Part shown: positions 33,601-44,312 of the stretch, piece after piece | Layout of the letters: every line of letters starts with the position of its first letter | How positions within the stretch are numbered: the first letter of the stretch is position 1 | DNA from: Enoplolaimus lenunculus | Lineage: Eukaryota > Nematoda > Enoplea > Enoplida > Thoracostomopsidae | Direction of reading: 5' to 3' | Assembly: GCA_030248215.1 (NCBI GenBank) | Contig: JASANG010001685.1 | Coordinates: 62,001-126,000, forward strand | DNA: 64,000 nucleotides | Translations under genes and position numbers: made by a program | The notes under the pieces: generated by a model | Seen by the model: only the letters and a program-made list of their open reading frames with translations | The model's database searches: none | Told to the model about the DNA's origin: nothing

Positions 33601-36600
33601 TTGGCGGAAAATTCAAATTTTGGCAGGAAATTCAAATTTTGGAGGGAAATTCAAATTTTGGCGGAAAATTCAAATTTTGGCGGGAATTCAAATTTTGGCG
33701 GAAAATTGAAAATTTGGCGGCAAAATACAAATTTTGGTGGAAAATTCAAATTTTGGCGGGAAATTCAAATTTTGGCGGAAAATTCAAATTTTGGCAGGAA
33801 ATTCAAATTTTGGAGGGAAATTCAAATTTTGGCGGAAAATTCAAATTTTGGCTGGAAATTCAAATTTTGGCTGGAAATTCATATTTTGGTGGAAAATTCA
33901 AATTTTGGCGGGAAATTCAAATTTTGGCAGAAAATTCAAATTTTGGCTGGAAATTCAAATTTTGGCAAGAAATTCAGAATTTTGGCGGGAAATTCAAAAT
34001 TTGGCGGGAAAATACAAATTTTTGGCGGGAAATTCAAATTTTGGCGTAAAATTCAAATTTTGGCAGGAAATTCAAAATTTGGCTTGAAAATTAAAATTAA
34101 TTTCAAATTTTGATAGAAACATTAGAAATTTGGCTGGGAAATTTATATTTTGGACGGAAACTTTAAATTTTTGGCGAGAATATCTAATTTGGTGGGAAAT
34201 TTCAAATTTTGGCAGGAAATTCAAATTTTGGCGGGAAAACTTAATATTTACCGGAAATTCAAATTTTGGCGGTTCAAATTTAGCGGCAAAATACAAATAT
34301 TGGTGGAAAATTCAAATATTGGCGGGAAACTCAAATTTTGGCGGAAAATTCAAATATAGGCTGGAAATTCAAATTTCGGCTGGAAATTCAAATTTTGGGA
34401 GGAAATTCAAATTTTGTCGGGAAAACTTGAAGTTTACCGGAAATTCAAATTTTGGCGGTTCAAATTTAGCGGCAAAATACAAATTTTGGTGAAAAATGCA
34501 ATTTTGGCGGGAAATTCAAATTTTGGCAGAAAATTCAAATTTTGGCTGGAAATTCAAATTTTGGCGGGAAATTCAAATTTTGGCGGAAAATTGAAATTTT
34601 GGTGGAAAATTCAAATTTTGGCGGGAAATCCAAATTTTGGCGGAAAATTCAAATTTTGGCAGGAAATTCAAATTTTGGAGGGAAAACTTAATATTTACCG
34701 GAAATTCAAATTTTGGCGGTTCAAATTTAGCGGCAAAATATAAATTTTGGTGAAAAATGCAATTTTGGCGGGAAATTCAAATTTTGGCAGAAAATTCAAA
34801 TTTTGGCTGGAAATTCAAATTTTGGCGGGAAATTCAAATTTTTGGCGGAAAATTCAAATTTTGGAGGAAATTCAAATTGGGGGGAAATTCAAATTGGCAG
34901 GAAACAAAGAGAAAAAATTTTGCCGTTAAATTCAAATTTTGGCTGGAAATTCAAATTTTGGCGGAAAATTGAAAATTTGGCGGCAAAATACAAATTTTGG
35001 TGGAAAATTCAAATTTTGGCGGGAAATTCAAATTTTGGCGGAAAATCAATTTTGGAGGAAATTCAAATTGCGGGTTTGACAGGAAATTCAAATTTTGGCG
35101 GTGAAATTTGCGGCAAAATTATTGGGTGAATTTTGGCGGGAAATTCGGGAAAATTCAAATTTTGGCTGGAAATTCAAATTTTGGCGGGAAATTCAAATTT
35201 TGGCGGAAAAATGAAAAATGGGGGAAATACAAATTTTGGTGGAAAATTCAAATTTTGGCGGGAACCCAAATTTGGCGGAAATCAATTTGGGAAATTCAAA
35301 TTTTGGCAGGAAATTCAAATTTTGGCGGGAAATTCAAATTTTGGCAAGAATTTCAAATTTTAACGGGAAATTGAAAATTTGGCGGCAAAATACAAATTTT
35401 GGCAGGAAATTCAAATTTTGGCGGGAAATTCAAATTTTGGCGGAAAATTCAAATTTTGGCATGAAATTCAAATTTTGGAGGGAAATTCAAATTTTGGCGG
35501 AAAATTGAAATTTTGGCTGGAAATTCAAATTTTGGCTGGAAATTCATATTTTGGTGGAAAATTCAAATTTTGGCGGGAAATTCAAATTTTGGCAGAAAAT
35601 TCAAATTTTGGCTGGAAATTCAAATTTTGGCAAGAAATTCAAATTTTGGCGGGAAATTGAAAATTTGGCGGCAAAATACAAATTTTGGTGGAAAATTAAA
35701 ATTTTGGCGGGAAATTCAAATTTTGGCGTAAAATTCAAATTTTGGCAGGAAATTCAAAATTTGGCTTGAAAATTAAAATTTTGGCGGAAATTTCAAATTT
35801 TGGATGAAACATTAGAATTTTGGAGGGAAATTCATATTTTGGCGGAAAATTTAAATTTTGGCGAGAAATTCAAATTTTGGCTGGAAATTTCATATTTTGG
35901 TGGAAAATTCAAATTTTGGCGGGAAATTTAAATTTTGGCAGAAAATTCAAATTTTGGCGGTTGGAAATTCAAATTTAGCGGCAAAATACAAATTTTGGTG
36001 GAAAATTGAAAATTTGGCGGCAAAATACAAATTTTGGTGGAAAATTAAAATTTTGGCGGGAAATTCAAATTTTGGCGTAAAATTCAAATTTTGGCAGGAA
36101 ATTCAAATTTTGGCGGAAAATTCAAATTTTGGCATGAAATTCAAATTTTGGAGGGAAATTCAAATTTTGGCGGAAAATTGAAATTTTGGCTGGAAATTCA
36201 AATTTTGGCGGAAAAATTTAAATTTTGGCAGAAACATTGGAATTTTGGCTGTGAAATTCATATTTTGGCAGAAACATTGGAATTTTGGCTGTGATATTCA
36301 TATTTTGGTGGAAAATTCAAATTCTGGCTGGAAATTCAAATTTTGGCGGAAAATTAAAATTTTGGCGGGAAATTCAAATTTTGGCGCGAAATTCAAATTT
36401 TCGCGGGAATTTCAAATTTTAGTAGAAACATTAGAAATTTGGCTGGGAAATTTATATTTTAGAGGGAAACTTTAAATTTTTGGCGAGAATATCTAATTTG
36501 GTGGGAAAATTCAAATTTTGGCAGGAAATTCAAATTTTGGCGGGAAAACTTAAATTTTACCGGAAATTCAAATTTTGGCGGTTCAAATTTAGCGGCAAAA

Positions 36601-37060
36601 TACAAATTTTGGTGGAAAATTCAAATTTTGGCGGGAAATTCAAATTTTGGCGGAAAATTCACATTTTGGCTGGAAATTCAAATTTTGGCGGCAAAATACA
36701 AATTTTGGTGGAAAATTCAAATTTTGGCGGGAAATTCAAATTTTGGCAGGAAATTCAAATTTTGGAGGGAAATTCAAATTTTGGCGGAAAATTCAAATTT
36801 TGGCGGGAATTCAAATTTTGGCGGGAAATTCAAATTTTGGCGGGAAAATTTAAATTTTGGCAGAAACATTGGAATTTTGGCTGTGAAATTCATATTTTGG
36901 CAGAAGCATTGGAATTTTGGCTGTGATATCCATATTTTGGTGGAAAATTCAAATTCTGGCTGGAAATTCAAATTTTGGCGGAAAATTCAAATATTGGCGG
37001 GAAATTCAAATTTTGGCGATGAAATTCAAATTTTGACGAAAAATATCAATTTTTTCGGTA
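27690..37060 (+). repeat. Giant array of a 19-20-bp unit (TTTGGCGGGAAATTCAAA)
   Basis: More than 9 kb made almost wholly of AAATTCAAATTTTGGCGGG and close variants (GGCAGG, GGCTGG, GGCGGA, GGAGGG). Recurring variant blocks give a higher-order structure: GAAACATTAGAAATTTGGCTG or near-variants at about 27866, 28707, 30576, 31550, 33288, 34126 and 36426; ACATTGGAATTTTGGCTGTG blocks; and GGTTCAAATTTAGCGGC blocks. Because the unit is 19 bp and stop-free on this strand, all three plus frames give long open frames of the same peptide (NSNFGGKFKFWREIQILAG). I regard these as non-coding. The array is likely an expansion of the interior of the 3317-4252 element family. Confidence 0.9.
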
Positions 37061-37901
37061 AATTCTAATCTTAGCGCGAGAAAAACATACAGTCAAAATA
37101 CTTTACCATTTTTCGTACATGTCCAAAAAACACGCAAGAAACGAAATAACGCGGTAAATTAATTGTCTTATTTAGCGCTTTTCAATGACAACTTTTAGAC
37201 TCTAACGGTAATGTCCGACAGTTGACGCAACTCTATATATTTATTACGTGACTAGTTAATGTACTGACAATTTTGGCATAGCTGTTGTACGTAGAATCAG
37301 TAAAATTCAAAATAACTCAAAATATGGTTTGAAAACATTCGCAACTTTTTCTGCAATTGGTTTTCGTATTAATGTTTAAATGTCAAATACTTATAGAAAT
37401 TTATATACAAGCTTTTTGTTTATTGTGCTATTTGCATTGAAACTTAATCAGCCTAATTAACAGTACAGTTCAGAATAGGCCAGAGTTGACTGAATACCTT
37501 TATACTAAAAAGATTATATTTCTTAGTAGACATCTAAGAATAAGAGAAATTTTTGAACATTTTATGCAGTTGTGTTTTTTATACCAGCCGCTGCGCCTTG
37601 CAATATTAACTTAACAATATGTGATATATGTCAGTCATTCAGGTATATATCAAAGATGGTAAATCTAACGCTAACATTGTCCAGTAGACTCTGAAGATGC
37701 CAAAATCTTAAATTTTTATAACAGCTTTTGTTTGAGAGAAATTAAATTTTCACTCACATTGTCACTCACAAACAATCTTTCCTTGTTTTTTGATTAAGTA
37801 GGCCTTTAAAGCTACAGAAGATTGAATTTAAAAGTCAAATGCTGGTTGAATTTGAGTGTATCATCGTCGAATGTTGTAGAGTAGTGTAAAATGGCGGGTT
37901 T

Positions 37902-38067
37902 TGCCCCCCCTCCCCCTCCCCCTCCTCAAAGGAGGAGAGGGAGGGGGCAGCACACAACTACCACATCTCCCCCTCCTCTTCCCTTTAAAGAGGGAGGGGG
38001 AGGGGTTATGCAGAAGGGGTTTGCGTACATTTCCCCTCCTCCTCCACTTTAGGAACGAGGAAGGAAA
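37902..38067. repeat. Purine/pyrimidine inverted repeats (three hairpins)
   Basis: Three successive C/T-rich stretches are each followed by their G/A-rich complements: CCCCTCCCCCTCCTC with GAGGAGAGGGAGGGGG; CTCCCCCTCCTCTTCCCTTT with AAAGAGGGAGGGGGAGGGG; and a weaker third. Such tracts can form hairpins, triplexes or G-quadruplexes. Confidence 0.8.
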
Positions 38068-38094
38068 AACCTGAGCACATCTTATCTAAGGAAA

Positions 38095-38340
38095 TAAAAT
38101 CGCTTGCATTTTTGAGGGTAACTAAATCGATTTTACTGTCTTTAGGGTAATTAAATAGCGTCACATTCTTTAGAGTAATAAAACTGACATAAGTTTATAA
38201 AACTGGCCTAGCATTTTGGAGGGCAGTAAAGCTAGCATCAGATTTTTGAGGGTAATATAATGGCGTCATTTTATAAAACTAGCCTCGCATTTTTGAGGTT
38301 AATTAAATGGCGTCACCTTTTTTGAGGGTAATAAATAAAC
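38095..38340 (+). repeat. Degenerate tandem repeat, TTTTTGAGGGTAATAAA type
   Basis: About seven loose copies of a word like GCATTTTTGAGGGTAATTAA, often followed by ATGGCGTCA, with irregular spacing of about 30-60 bp. Confidence 0.6.
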
Positions 38341-38424
38341 TGTTAAGATTATAAAAGGTCCACCAAAAAATTTATAGGTTTTAGTCAAAATTGTAACAAA
38401 AATCACTTAGTCAGCTTGTGAAAA

Positions 38425-38685
38425 ATGGTTTTTAGTTCTAACGTCAAAAAGCTCCACCGGCAAAATCAGAGTACAGAAGCCGAGATTCAAGCTCAAAAAT
38501 TCAGTCTTATAATGAACAAACTTACTATCTACTCATCTCTTATCCAAACGCGCACTGGAGACAGAGTTGCTTTTGGAAAAAGTCGACTGCTTTACAACTT
38601 TAGGAAAATTTACGCGGAAGCGTATAACTTTCCTGATGATTTAAGGCAGGGAGCAAAACGCAGACTTGTCTTTTGCAAAAATTGA
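38425..38685 (+). CDS. Unassigned open frame, 86 codons
   Basis: A basic protein (MVFSSNVKKLHRQNQSTEAE start) without a motif I recognise. There is no splice signal or neighbour that supports it. It may be chance or a decayed exon. Confidence 0.15.
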   Translation: MVFSSNVKKLHRQNQSTEAEIQAQKFSLIMNKLTIYSSLIQTRTGDRVAFGKSRLLYNFRKIYAEAYNFPDDLRQGAKRRLVFCKN

Positions 38686-39056
38686 GTTATGTAATAGGTC
38701 ATGATCCGGATGGATATTCAGGCAGGGTTTTGGCGTTGGTGGTAAAAAAGAACCACGTCTTAACAGCTATGGTTTACTATGGGTAGGATTACATGTAATT
38801 CAACCCATCTAGCAACGTATCCCAACAGCTCTTTCAAGCCTACCTTTTTAACAAAACAATTTATTGGTTCTACATATTCCCGGACAGTCTAAACCGTGAT
38901 CAGGAAGCAGTTCAAATGAGGTTTTATATACTAAAAAGTGGTGCAAAAATAAAGCTTTTCAAAGCAAAAAACATGTAAAAGCCAAAACAAAAATATAAAA
39001 TGATCTGTTGCAAACCATTGTGGTAACGAGCAGATAAATAACCATGTGTAAAATTA

Positions 39057-39540
39057 TGGGTCATCCACGTTACAATGCACGCGCCGATGTAATAAATGTT
39101 CCAGCCACCCCATTTGGAATAGCATAAAAATACATATCCCAGCTGGAGGCAAGGTACAGGTTCATAGCTGTACTTAGATAGTGTTAATTGTCTAGACTCT
39201 GTCGGAAGGGACTCTGGATAAATACATGTAGTGTGTAGGATGTCAGGACTTTACGTTAGTACACGCGCGTACAGTTAAAAACACGCTGTGCACATATGTT
39301 TACAAGCATCATTCAACAATAAAAATTGAGTCCCTTCCGAGGAACTATGGACAATAACAGTTCCCGATAATGATGTTAGGACATGTAAATATTTATGCCT
39401 AAAGCATATTCATTGTCTAAAGGTTCAGACAACGACATATTGATAACAATGGATAAAGAGAGCGGGTAGGGACAACGCGGGCAACCAAAAGTGAGGGACA
39501 TTTTTTACAAATCTGCGTGCATTTTAACGTGGATGATCCA
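39057..39540. mobile_element. MITE with TGGGTCATCCACGTT ends, TTA target duplication, copy 1
   Basis: The left end TGGGTCATCCACGTTACAAT and right end AACGTGGATGATCCA are inverted, extending into a shared TGCACGCG or TGCGTGCA block. TTA flanks both sides (39054-39056, 39541-39543). The interior has a second inverted pair around GTCGGAAGGGACTCT and GAGTCCCTTCCGA. 484 bp, non-coding. Confidence 0.75.
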
Positions 39541-39598
39541 TTAGGCGGCATCATTTTTCCTGTACTATATTACAGTAAGCTTACGTATTGCCCTCATT

Positions 39599-39690
39599 TT
39601 TTCTTAGGCTTAGGCTTATGCAAGGGTATAGGCATTATATTTACAATTAGGTTTAGGCTTACACTCAGGCTTAAGAATATGCTTAGATTA
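39599..39690 (-). repeat. TTAGGC-like hexamer tract
   Basis: CTTAGGCTTAGGCTTATG, AGGTTTAGGCTTACACTCAG and GGCTTAAGAATATGCTTAG follow each other as in the cores of the 0.5-4.4 kb elements. I could not find matching inverted ends, so it may be the remains of one such element. Confidence 0.55.
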
Positions 39691-39913
39691 TTTTCAACAC
39701 AACCAAGTTTGTCATATACCAAACACAATTTTATAATACTTAACTTGACTAAAATTTTTCAGGAGTTGCATACAAGGGTTTTCGATGATTTAGCAAGGTT
39801 TAAAAGTATGAAAACCCAGCCAATGTTCCATTTCAGAGACGTCCGCTGTTCCACGTTGTAAATATGGTAATTTCGTCGTTCAAACTTTGTGCAAAACTGA
39901 CTAAAAAGGTTCA

Positions 39914-40112
39914 TTAACGCAACGTATAAAACACATGTTTCACAGTGTTTTTGCGAATGCAACTATTGCATGTGCATTGCCTACGTATGTATATACAGCG
40001 CCGAACATAACAGTTTAGATTTAAATGCTAAGTCGTGAGTGATACCGAAAAACGACTGTAACATTAGTCTCTTAAAGTAGATTTAGCTGATTATTTTAGC
40101 GAATATTCCATA
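39914..40112 (+). repeat. About 200-bp direct repeat, copy 1
   Basis: Shares with 40422-40622 an ordered run of blocks: GTGTTTTTGC, GCAACTATTGCATGTGCATT, GCCTACGTATGTATATAC, GAACATAACAGTTTAGATT, GAGTGATACCGAAAAAC, AACATTAGTCTCTTAAAGTA. The copies are about 90% alike by eye and about 508 bp apart. Confidence 0.85.
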
Positions 40113-40421
40113 AGACATAATTATAACTAAAAGTGTTTTAAACTTTGACATACTAAACATTATCTAAAGTAATAGTATTTGCCTTGTTTTAATTTTCTTT
40201 TGCTTTACATTCGTACCAATTTGAGATCCGCAATTGTAGGTGTTCGTTAGGTTAACAAATTGTTGCTTACTTGTGATAGGTGCTATACACATTGAAGAAT
40301 ATCAGCCCAGCGGCAACTTAAAACACTGCCAGTAAACTAAGTAATAAATGTAATGTAAACCACAAAATCCGAGTTTTGTAAGTTTAACAAACACACACTC
40401 TGTGGAAAACTGACTATTCAT

Positions 40422-40622
40422 TAACGCAACGTGTAAAAACATGTTTCACCGTGTTTTTGCAGACGCAACTATTGCATGTGCATTGCCTACGTATGTATAT
40501 ACTGCGGCGAACATAACAGTTTAGATTAAAAGGTTAAGTCGCGAGTGATACCGAAAAACAACTATAACATTAGTCTCTTAAAGTAGATTTAGCATATTAT
40601 TTTAGCAAATATTTCATAAGGT
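40422..40622 (+). repeat. About 200-bp direct repeat, copy 2
   Basis: See copy 1 at 39914-40112 for the matching blocks. Same strand; sequence between the two copies is unique. It could be a local tandem duplication including the spacer, or two insertions of one short element without clear ends. Confidence 0.85.
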
Positions 40623-42369
40623 TGCGGGCGCTTAACAAAAAAGACTACATAACTTGTGTAAAACGCAGTCGAAGTTCTTAAATATTCTAGTTCTCCAAAG
40701 TCTCAGAATGTGTTAATTTCAAAATTGAGAGCTATAATTTTCGTACATGCTCAAACGGCTGACAAAACAGAGCCGAAAATCTTCAAGTGCCTCCCTTAAG
40801 GAAATCACTCTTCTGAACACTCAACTACTGTTTGTGTCATAATGTCAAAGATAGTACTAGCAATTTTCTAAACTTTTTCGTCCATGCATTTGCCTTGCTT
40901 CCTTGGTTTCAGTCAAAGCGTTGATTAATATTTAATGGATTTTAGAAATTTCGTTCAGCCTCGTGTTTTTGAATGCATTTACTTAATCAATACCATTGAA
41001 ATCAAGCTGTAAACAAATATTTGCAAGAAACAAACAAGCATTACAAGGAATCAGATTTAACTACAGCTGTTGATTAGGTTCAATACCTTGAAACTTTGAA
41101 TAATCAAAACAAATTTATCAAAACATCTTTCAGATGATTATAATCTCTTCAAATGTTTTTTCAAGGGAGGGAAACGAGTGAAAAATCTTTTGACGCTCTG
41201 GAATAAACACAAAATATTTTAAAACTTGTAAAAGTATTGTTTTCGTCTCTGAAAACTTTGACTAGATATATCTGTTTATTTCCCTTGTATGCACCACATA
41301 GCTATTAGGTAAGTACTTCTAATTTTTGGATCTAAAAGTTTGACGCTTATCTATCACTATTTTTCAGTCTATAAATACATTAACGGTCAAAAACGTTTCT
41401 TTTAAAACAGAATGGAGCGATATCAGCGACAAAAACAACAATAATTACAATTAACTGAAAAAATAGGTACACCCTCTCTTTAAAAATTTGATTTGCAATG
41501 GTCAATGGGGGTCAATCCCCAGCCCATTATCTAGCCAGACAACCCCATTCCTGTAGGGGCCGCTACTGGTAGCTGTCCAAACAGCCGCAGGTTTTTGCAC
41601 AAAGGGATTTTTTCTGTTATTATAAAACAAATACAATAAAACATACAAGTACTAATAACATATAATTATCAAATATTAGCGTTTCACTTCTTTTTGTGAG
41701 TATTGCTGCTGATGAACTCTTTCATCTACTCCACCACCTTATCTCAATATGAAGCGCATCGTTTATACATTTACAAATTGACTCAGCTAGCTTCTACTAT
41801 GTTAACATATATAAATCTCTAATGTAGTACTCTTGCTAAATCAAATGTTGCCAGCTTTGACAAAAACAAATCTCCATTTTGGAAACCGTTACTAAACACA
41901 TACGCCCTATAACTGTCAACTGCATTTTTCAAAAGGGTTCCGTGTTTAAAGTTTATGGGTAAGTTAAGGAACAAATAGTCAAAAATGTCAAACAAATAAA
42001 TTGTCTGTGCTCTCCATTTAACATTTTTAGACGATATCAGGAGTATTGTAAATGCAAATGGCTGTTATTTTTATTTATGCAAATTGCTGTTATTTTTATT
42101 TATTCATTTAATTTTAAATACATCAGCAGCATTCCACATTTTCATCGAACCATTTCGCCAACCATCATAACATAATTCTTGTTTCTTTGCTTCTTCAGCT
42201 TTACACCTACAGTTTACATTTACCAATAACAATACGTTTCAATAAAAATAGCACTAAATAATACACATAAGCAAATAACTAAACGTTTGTTATCCATTGT
42301 TATTTTTTCTAAGTAGTATTTATTCTTTTTAAGTACCTTTAGTCTAAACATTTCACCGTTTGCGTTAAT
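40623..42369. other. Gene-free AT-rich stretch
   Basis: I see no coding exon, repeat family member or RNA gene here. Confidence 0.4.
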
Positions 42370-42588
42370 TCAAAGCTCACCAGTAAATTCACCCTTTGCA
42401 AATATTACGATTGGTTTCACTAAGTCAACTGAAAGCTTAACTTGACCGTCTATTGGTCCGCACAAATAATCCCAGTCACTGCTGTGGTCTTTACTTAAAT
42501 TTACCGTAAATAGTTGGTAACCTGCATCTGCCCAAAAGCCGGTTACAGTTAAACCTACATCTTCGTTCCTAAAGTTTACGGCTTGCAA
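42370..42588 (-). CDS. Unassigned open frame beside the Ty3 remnant
   Basis: A 72-residue frame (VNFRNEDVGLTVTGFWADAG near the start) without a motif I can name. Its codon-like texture and the run of stops outside it hint at an exon or an old coding fragment, but nothing confirms it. Confidence 0.2.
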   Translation of the reverse strand: MQAVNFRNEDVGLTVTGFWADAGYQLFTVNLSKDHSSDWDYLCGPIDGQVKLSVDLVKPIVIFAKGEFTGEL

Positions 42589-42649
42589 AGTATAGTAGAA
42601 GGCTCTTAAACAATTACCTTGTTTACGGGGTAAAGCAACAGAACGAGGA

Positions 42650-43410
42650 AACGATCATCATTCATAAATATATATAGTAAATCTATCCATGTTTTGACTG
42701 TGGATCACAAACAGACCATACCAGCGAGGAACAGATTTTGAAATTTTCGGAGGTGCTATTTTTGATAAATCTTGGTCGCCTACATTGAAATAGCGTGGTT
42801 TTGTGTGTGCATCATAATTTTGTTTTTGTACTTCTTGTGCTTGCATGTGCTGAATGGCCTTTTGATAGATTGTTTGCAGAGATTCAGCTAAATTGTATGC
42901 ATACTCTGTCAAGTTTTCAAATTGTTGTGTGCTCTTGGATGTAAATATCAGATGGCAATCTTGGTCTTCTATCATATAACATTTCAAACGGTGAAAATCC
43001 TATTGATTTTTGTACTGAGGTTCTGTACGCGAATAGAGCATGGTCAGGAAACAAATCCCAAGTTCGTCCCGCCAGATTTGTGTAGGCTGACAACATTTGC
43101 ACTAACGTTTGATTAAACCTTTCTGTTAATCCATCAGTTTGTGGGTGGTACGGATTCGTTTGCAACTTTTTTGGAACCAAGTATTTCTACTACTTATTTA
43201 ACAACCTGTGAAGCAAAATTTGTGCCCTGAACCGTTAAGAGTTGTTTAGGACAAGAATGAATTGAAGATAAGTGGAAAATTTTATCAGCAACTGTCATTG
43301 CTTCGGTATTAGTAACCGGATAAATGTGATTAAAAGCAAAACCAAGAATTACCAAAAAATGAAAATTAAAAATATATTCGTTGTATCGAATCAAAAATAC
43401 CAAATTAAAT
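42650..43410 (-). mobile_element. Ty3-type LTR retrotransposon remnant (integrase region), broken
   Basis: The minus strand carries blocks typical of a Ty3-type integrase: the NPYHPQTDGLTERFNQTL block, AYRTSVQKSIGFSPFEMLYD, and the linker toward the chromatin-facing end. Only part of the integrase is left. It is broken by several changes, no LTRs are evident around it, and it looks old. Confidence 0.75.
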
Positions 43411-43653
43411 TCAGAAAATTATATAATTTTTAGAATAAAGTTTACCATCATATTTCCTACCCCTTCTAATATCAGTGTGATCACCACTTCGTGAATTCAT
43501 GAAACAAACTTCGTGTTTTCACAAGATAACCTGATCTTATTCTTACAACCCACTCACCAAGACCAGGTACTCCTTTTTTCGCCATTCCTGCCACCAGGTT
43601 AATAATCACAAAATCAGTCAAACTTATAAGTTCACGTCACCGGTTGTAAGGAC

Positions 43654-43905
43654 TTAATTTACAGAAATATGACGAAACTTCGCTGATAAATCGCTTAAAA
43701 TTTTGTTAAATTCAGCGATAAGTCGTTGAACTTTTCGTGAATTTGTAAAATTTACTCGAACATCAGGTGGTATGCATAAAATGCATACTTCTATGCCATT
43801 TAGATTATTACAAGCTGTTTGAAGCGTTTTTATAACATGTGAAACTTGTCGCATTCGATTCGAATTGATACTTGATTTGGATTTTAAGTCATTATAATAC
43901 CACAA
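43654..43905 (-). CDS. SGNH/GDSL-hydrolase-like fragment
   Basis: An 83-residue frame: WYYNDLKSK, MRQVSHVIKTLQTACNNL, GIEVCILCIPPDVRV, RLIAEFNKILSDLSAKF. The order (x-NDL block, helix, beta-strand ending in IPP, then IAEFN..L helix) resembles SGNH hydrolase-like domains found in host and transposon-borne proteins. The catalytic serine block and the final Asp-His block are not in this frame. It may be an exon or an isolated fragment. Confidence 0.3.
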   Translation of the reverse strand: MWYYNDLKSKSSINSNRMRQVSHVIKTLQTACNNLNGIEVCILCIPPDVRVNFTNSRKVQRLIAEFNKILSDLSAKFRHISVN

Positions 43906-44139
43906 ATTATTATTTTTGATATACCAGAAAATGAAACTAGCGTATTTACTTCAAAAATTTGTCGCAGATCAAAGTTCGGGACTAACACATTCTGTGTATT
44001 CTCCAGATTTTGATCAGTACTATGAACAAATTCATCACCAAAACATACTTTGAAAATCGAATGTTTTCATTGCGCAAGCAAATGGATGGGACGAAAATAA
44101 GAAAATTTCCGTACTTCCTGCTTTTTTAGAATCCAGTGG

Positions 44140-44312
44140 CAGGAATTGTCTCCGAATCTGAATTTTAAACAGATTAAAAATGAATTTGTTAAGAAAAGAT
44201 TTATATTGGTATTTACCGAATATTTCGTTCATATCAAAGCTTGTGAAGACATTTTGAAGCATAAAACATGGATTGGATTTGAAGCGTTAACGGTCCAGGG
44301 CGGTTGATTTTG
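44140..44312 (+). pseudogene. Fragment of a VPS33B exon 5 copy
   Basis: Read on the plus strand, this gives NFKQIKNEFVKK and then HIKACEDILKHKTWIGFE, matching VPS33B exon 5 VSDLKKFVGQELKS and HIGACEEILKQKTRLGFE. The nucleotide match continues past the exon 5 donor (GGATTTGAAG then a diverged copy of the intron start), so it came from genomic DNA, not from a spliced mRNA. A stop follows soon after and no other VPS33B exon is found near it. A decayed partial duplicate. Confidence 0.65.

Larger units (their letters stand above)
37061..39056. other. Unique flank of the giant array
   Basis: The first about 100 bp resemble the segment right of the small array at 4035-4130 (GTCAAAATAC, CCATTTT, ACATGTCC, AAGAAACGA in order). 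Beyond that, apart from the purine/pyrimidine hairpins, a degenerate tandem repeat and one unassigned frame listed separately, I see nothing. Confidence 0.5.

Noticed and set aside
27690-37060. Dozens of long plus-strand open frames, up to 296 codons
   Set aside because: All are translations of the 19-20-bp unit, which is stop-free in every plus frame; there is no start context, splicing or family similarity.
27690-37060. Possible CRISPR array because of short direct repeats
   Set aside because: Eukaryotic context, units are back to back without unique spacers, and no cas genes.
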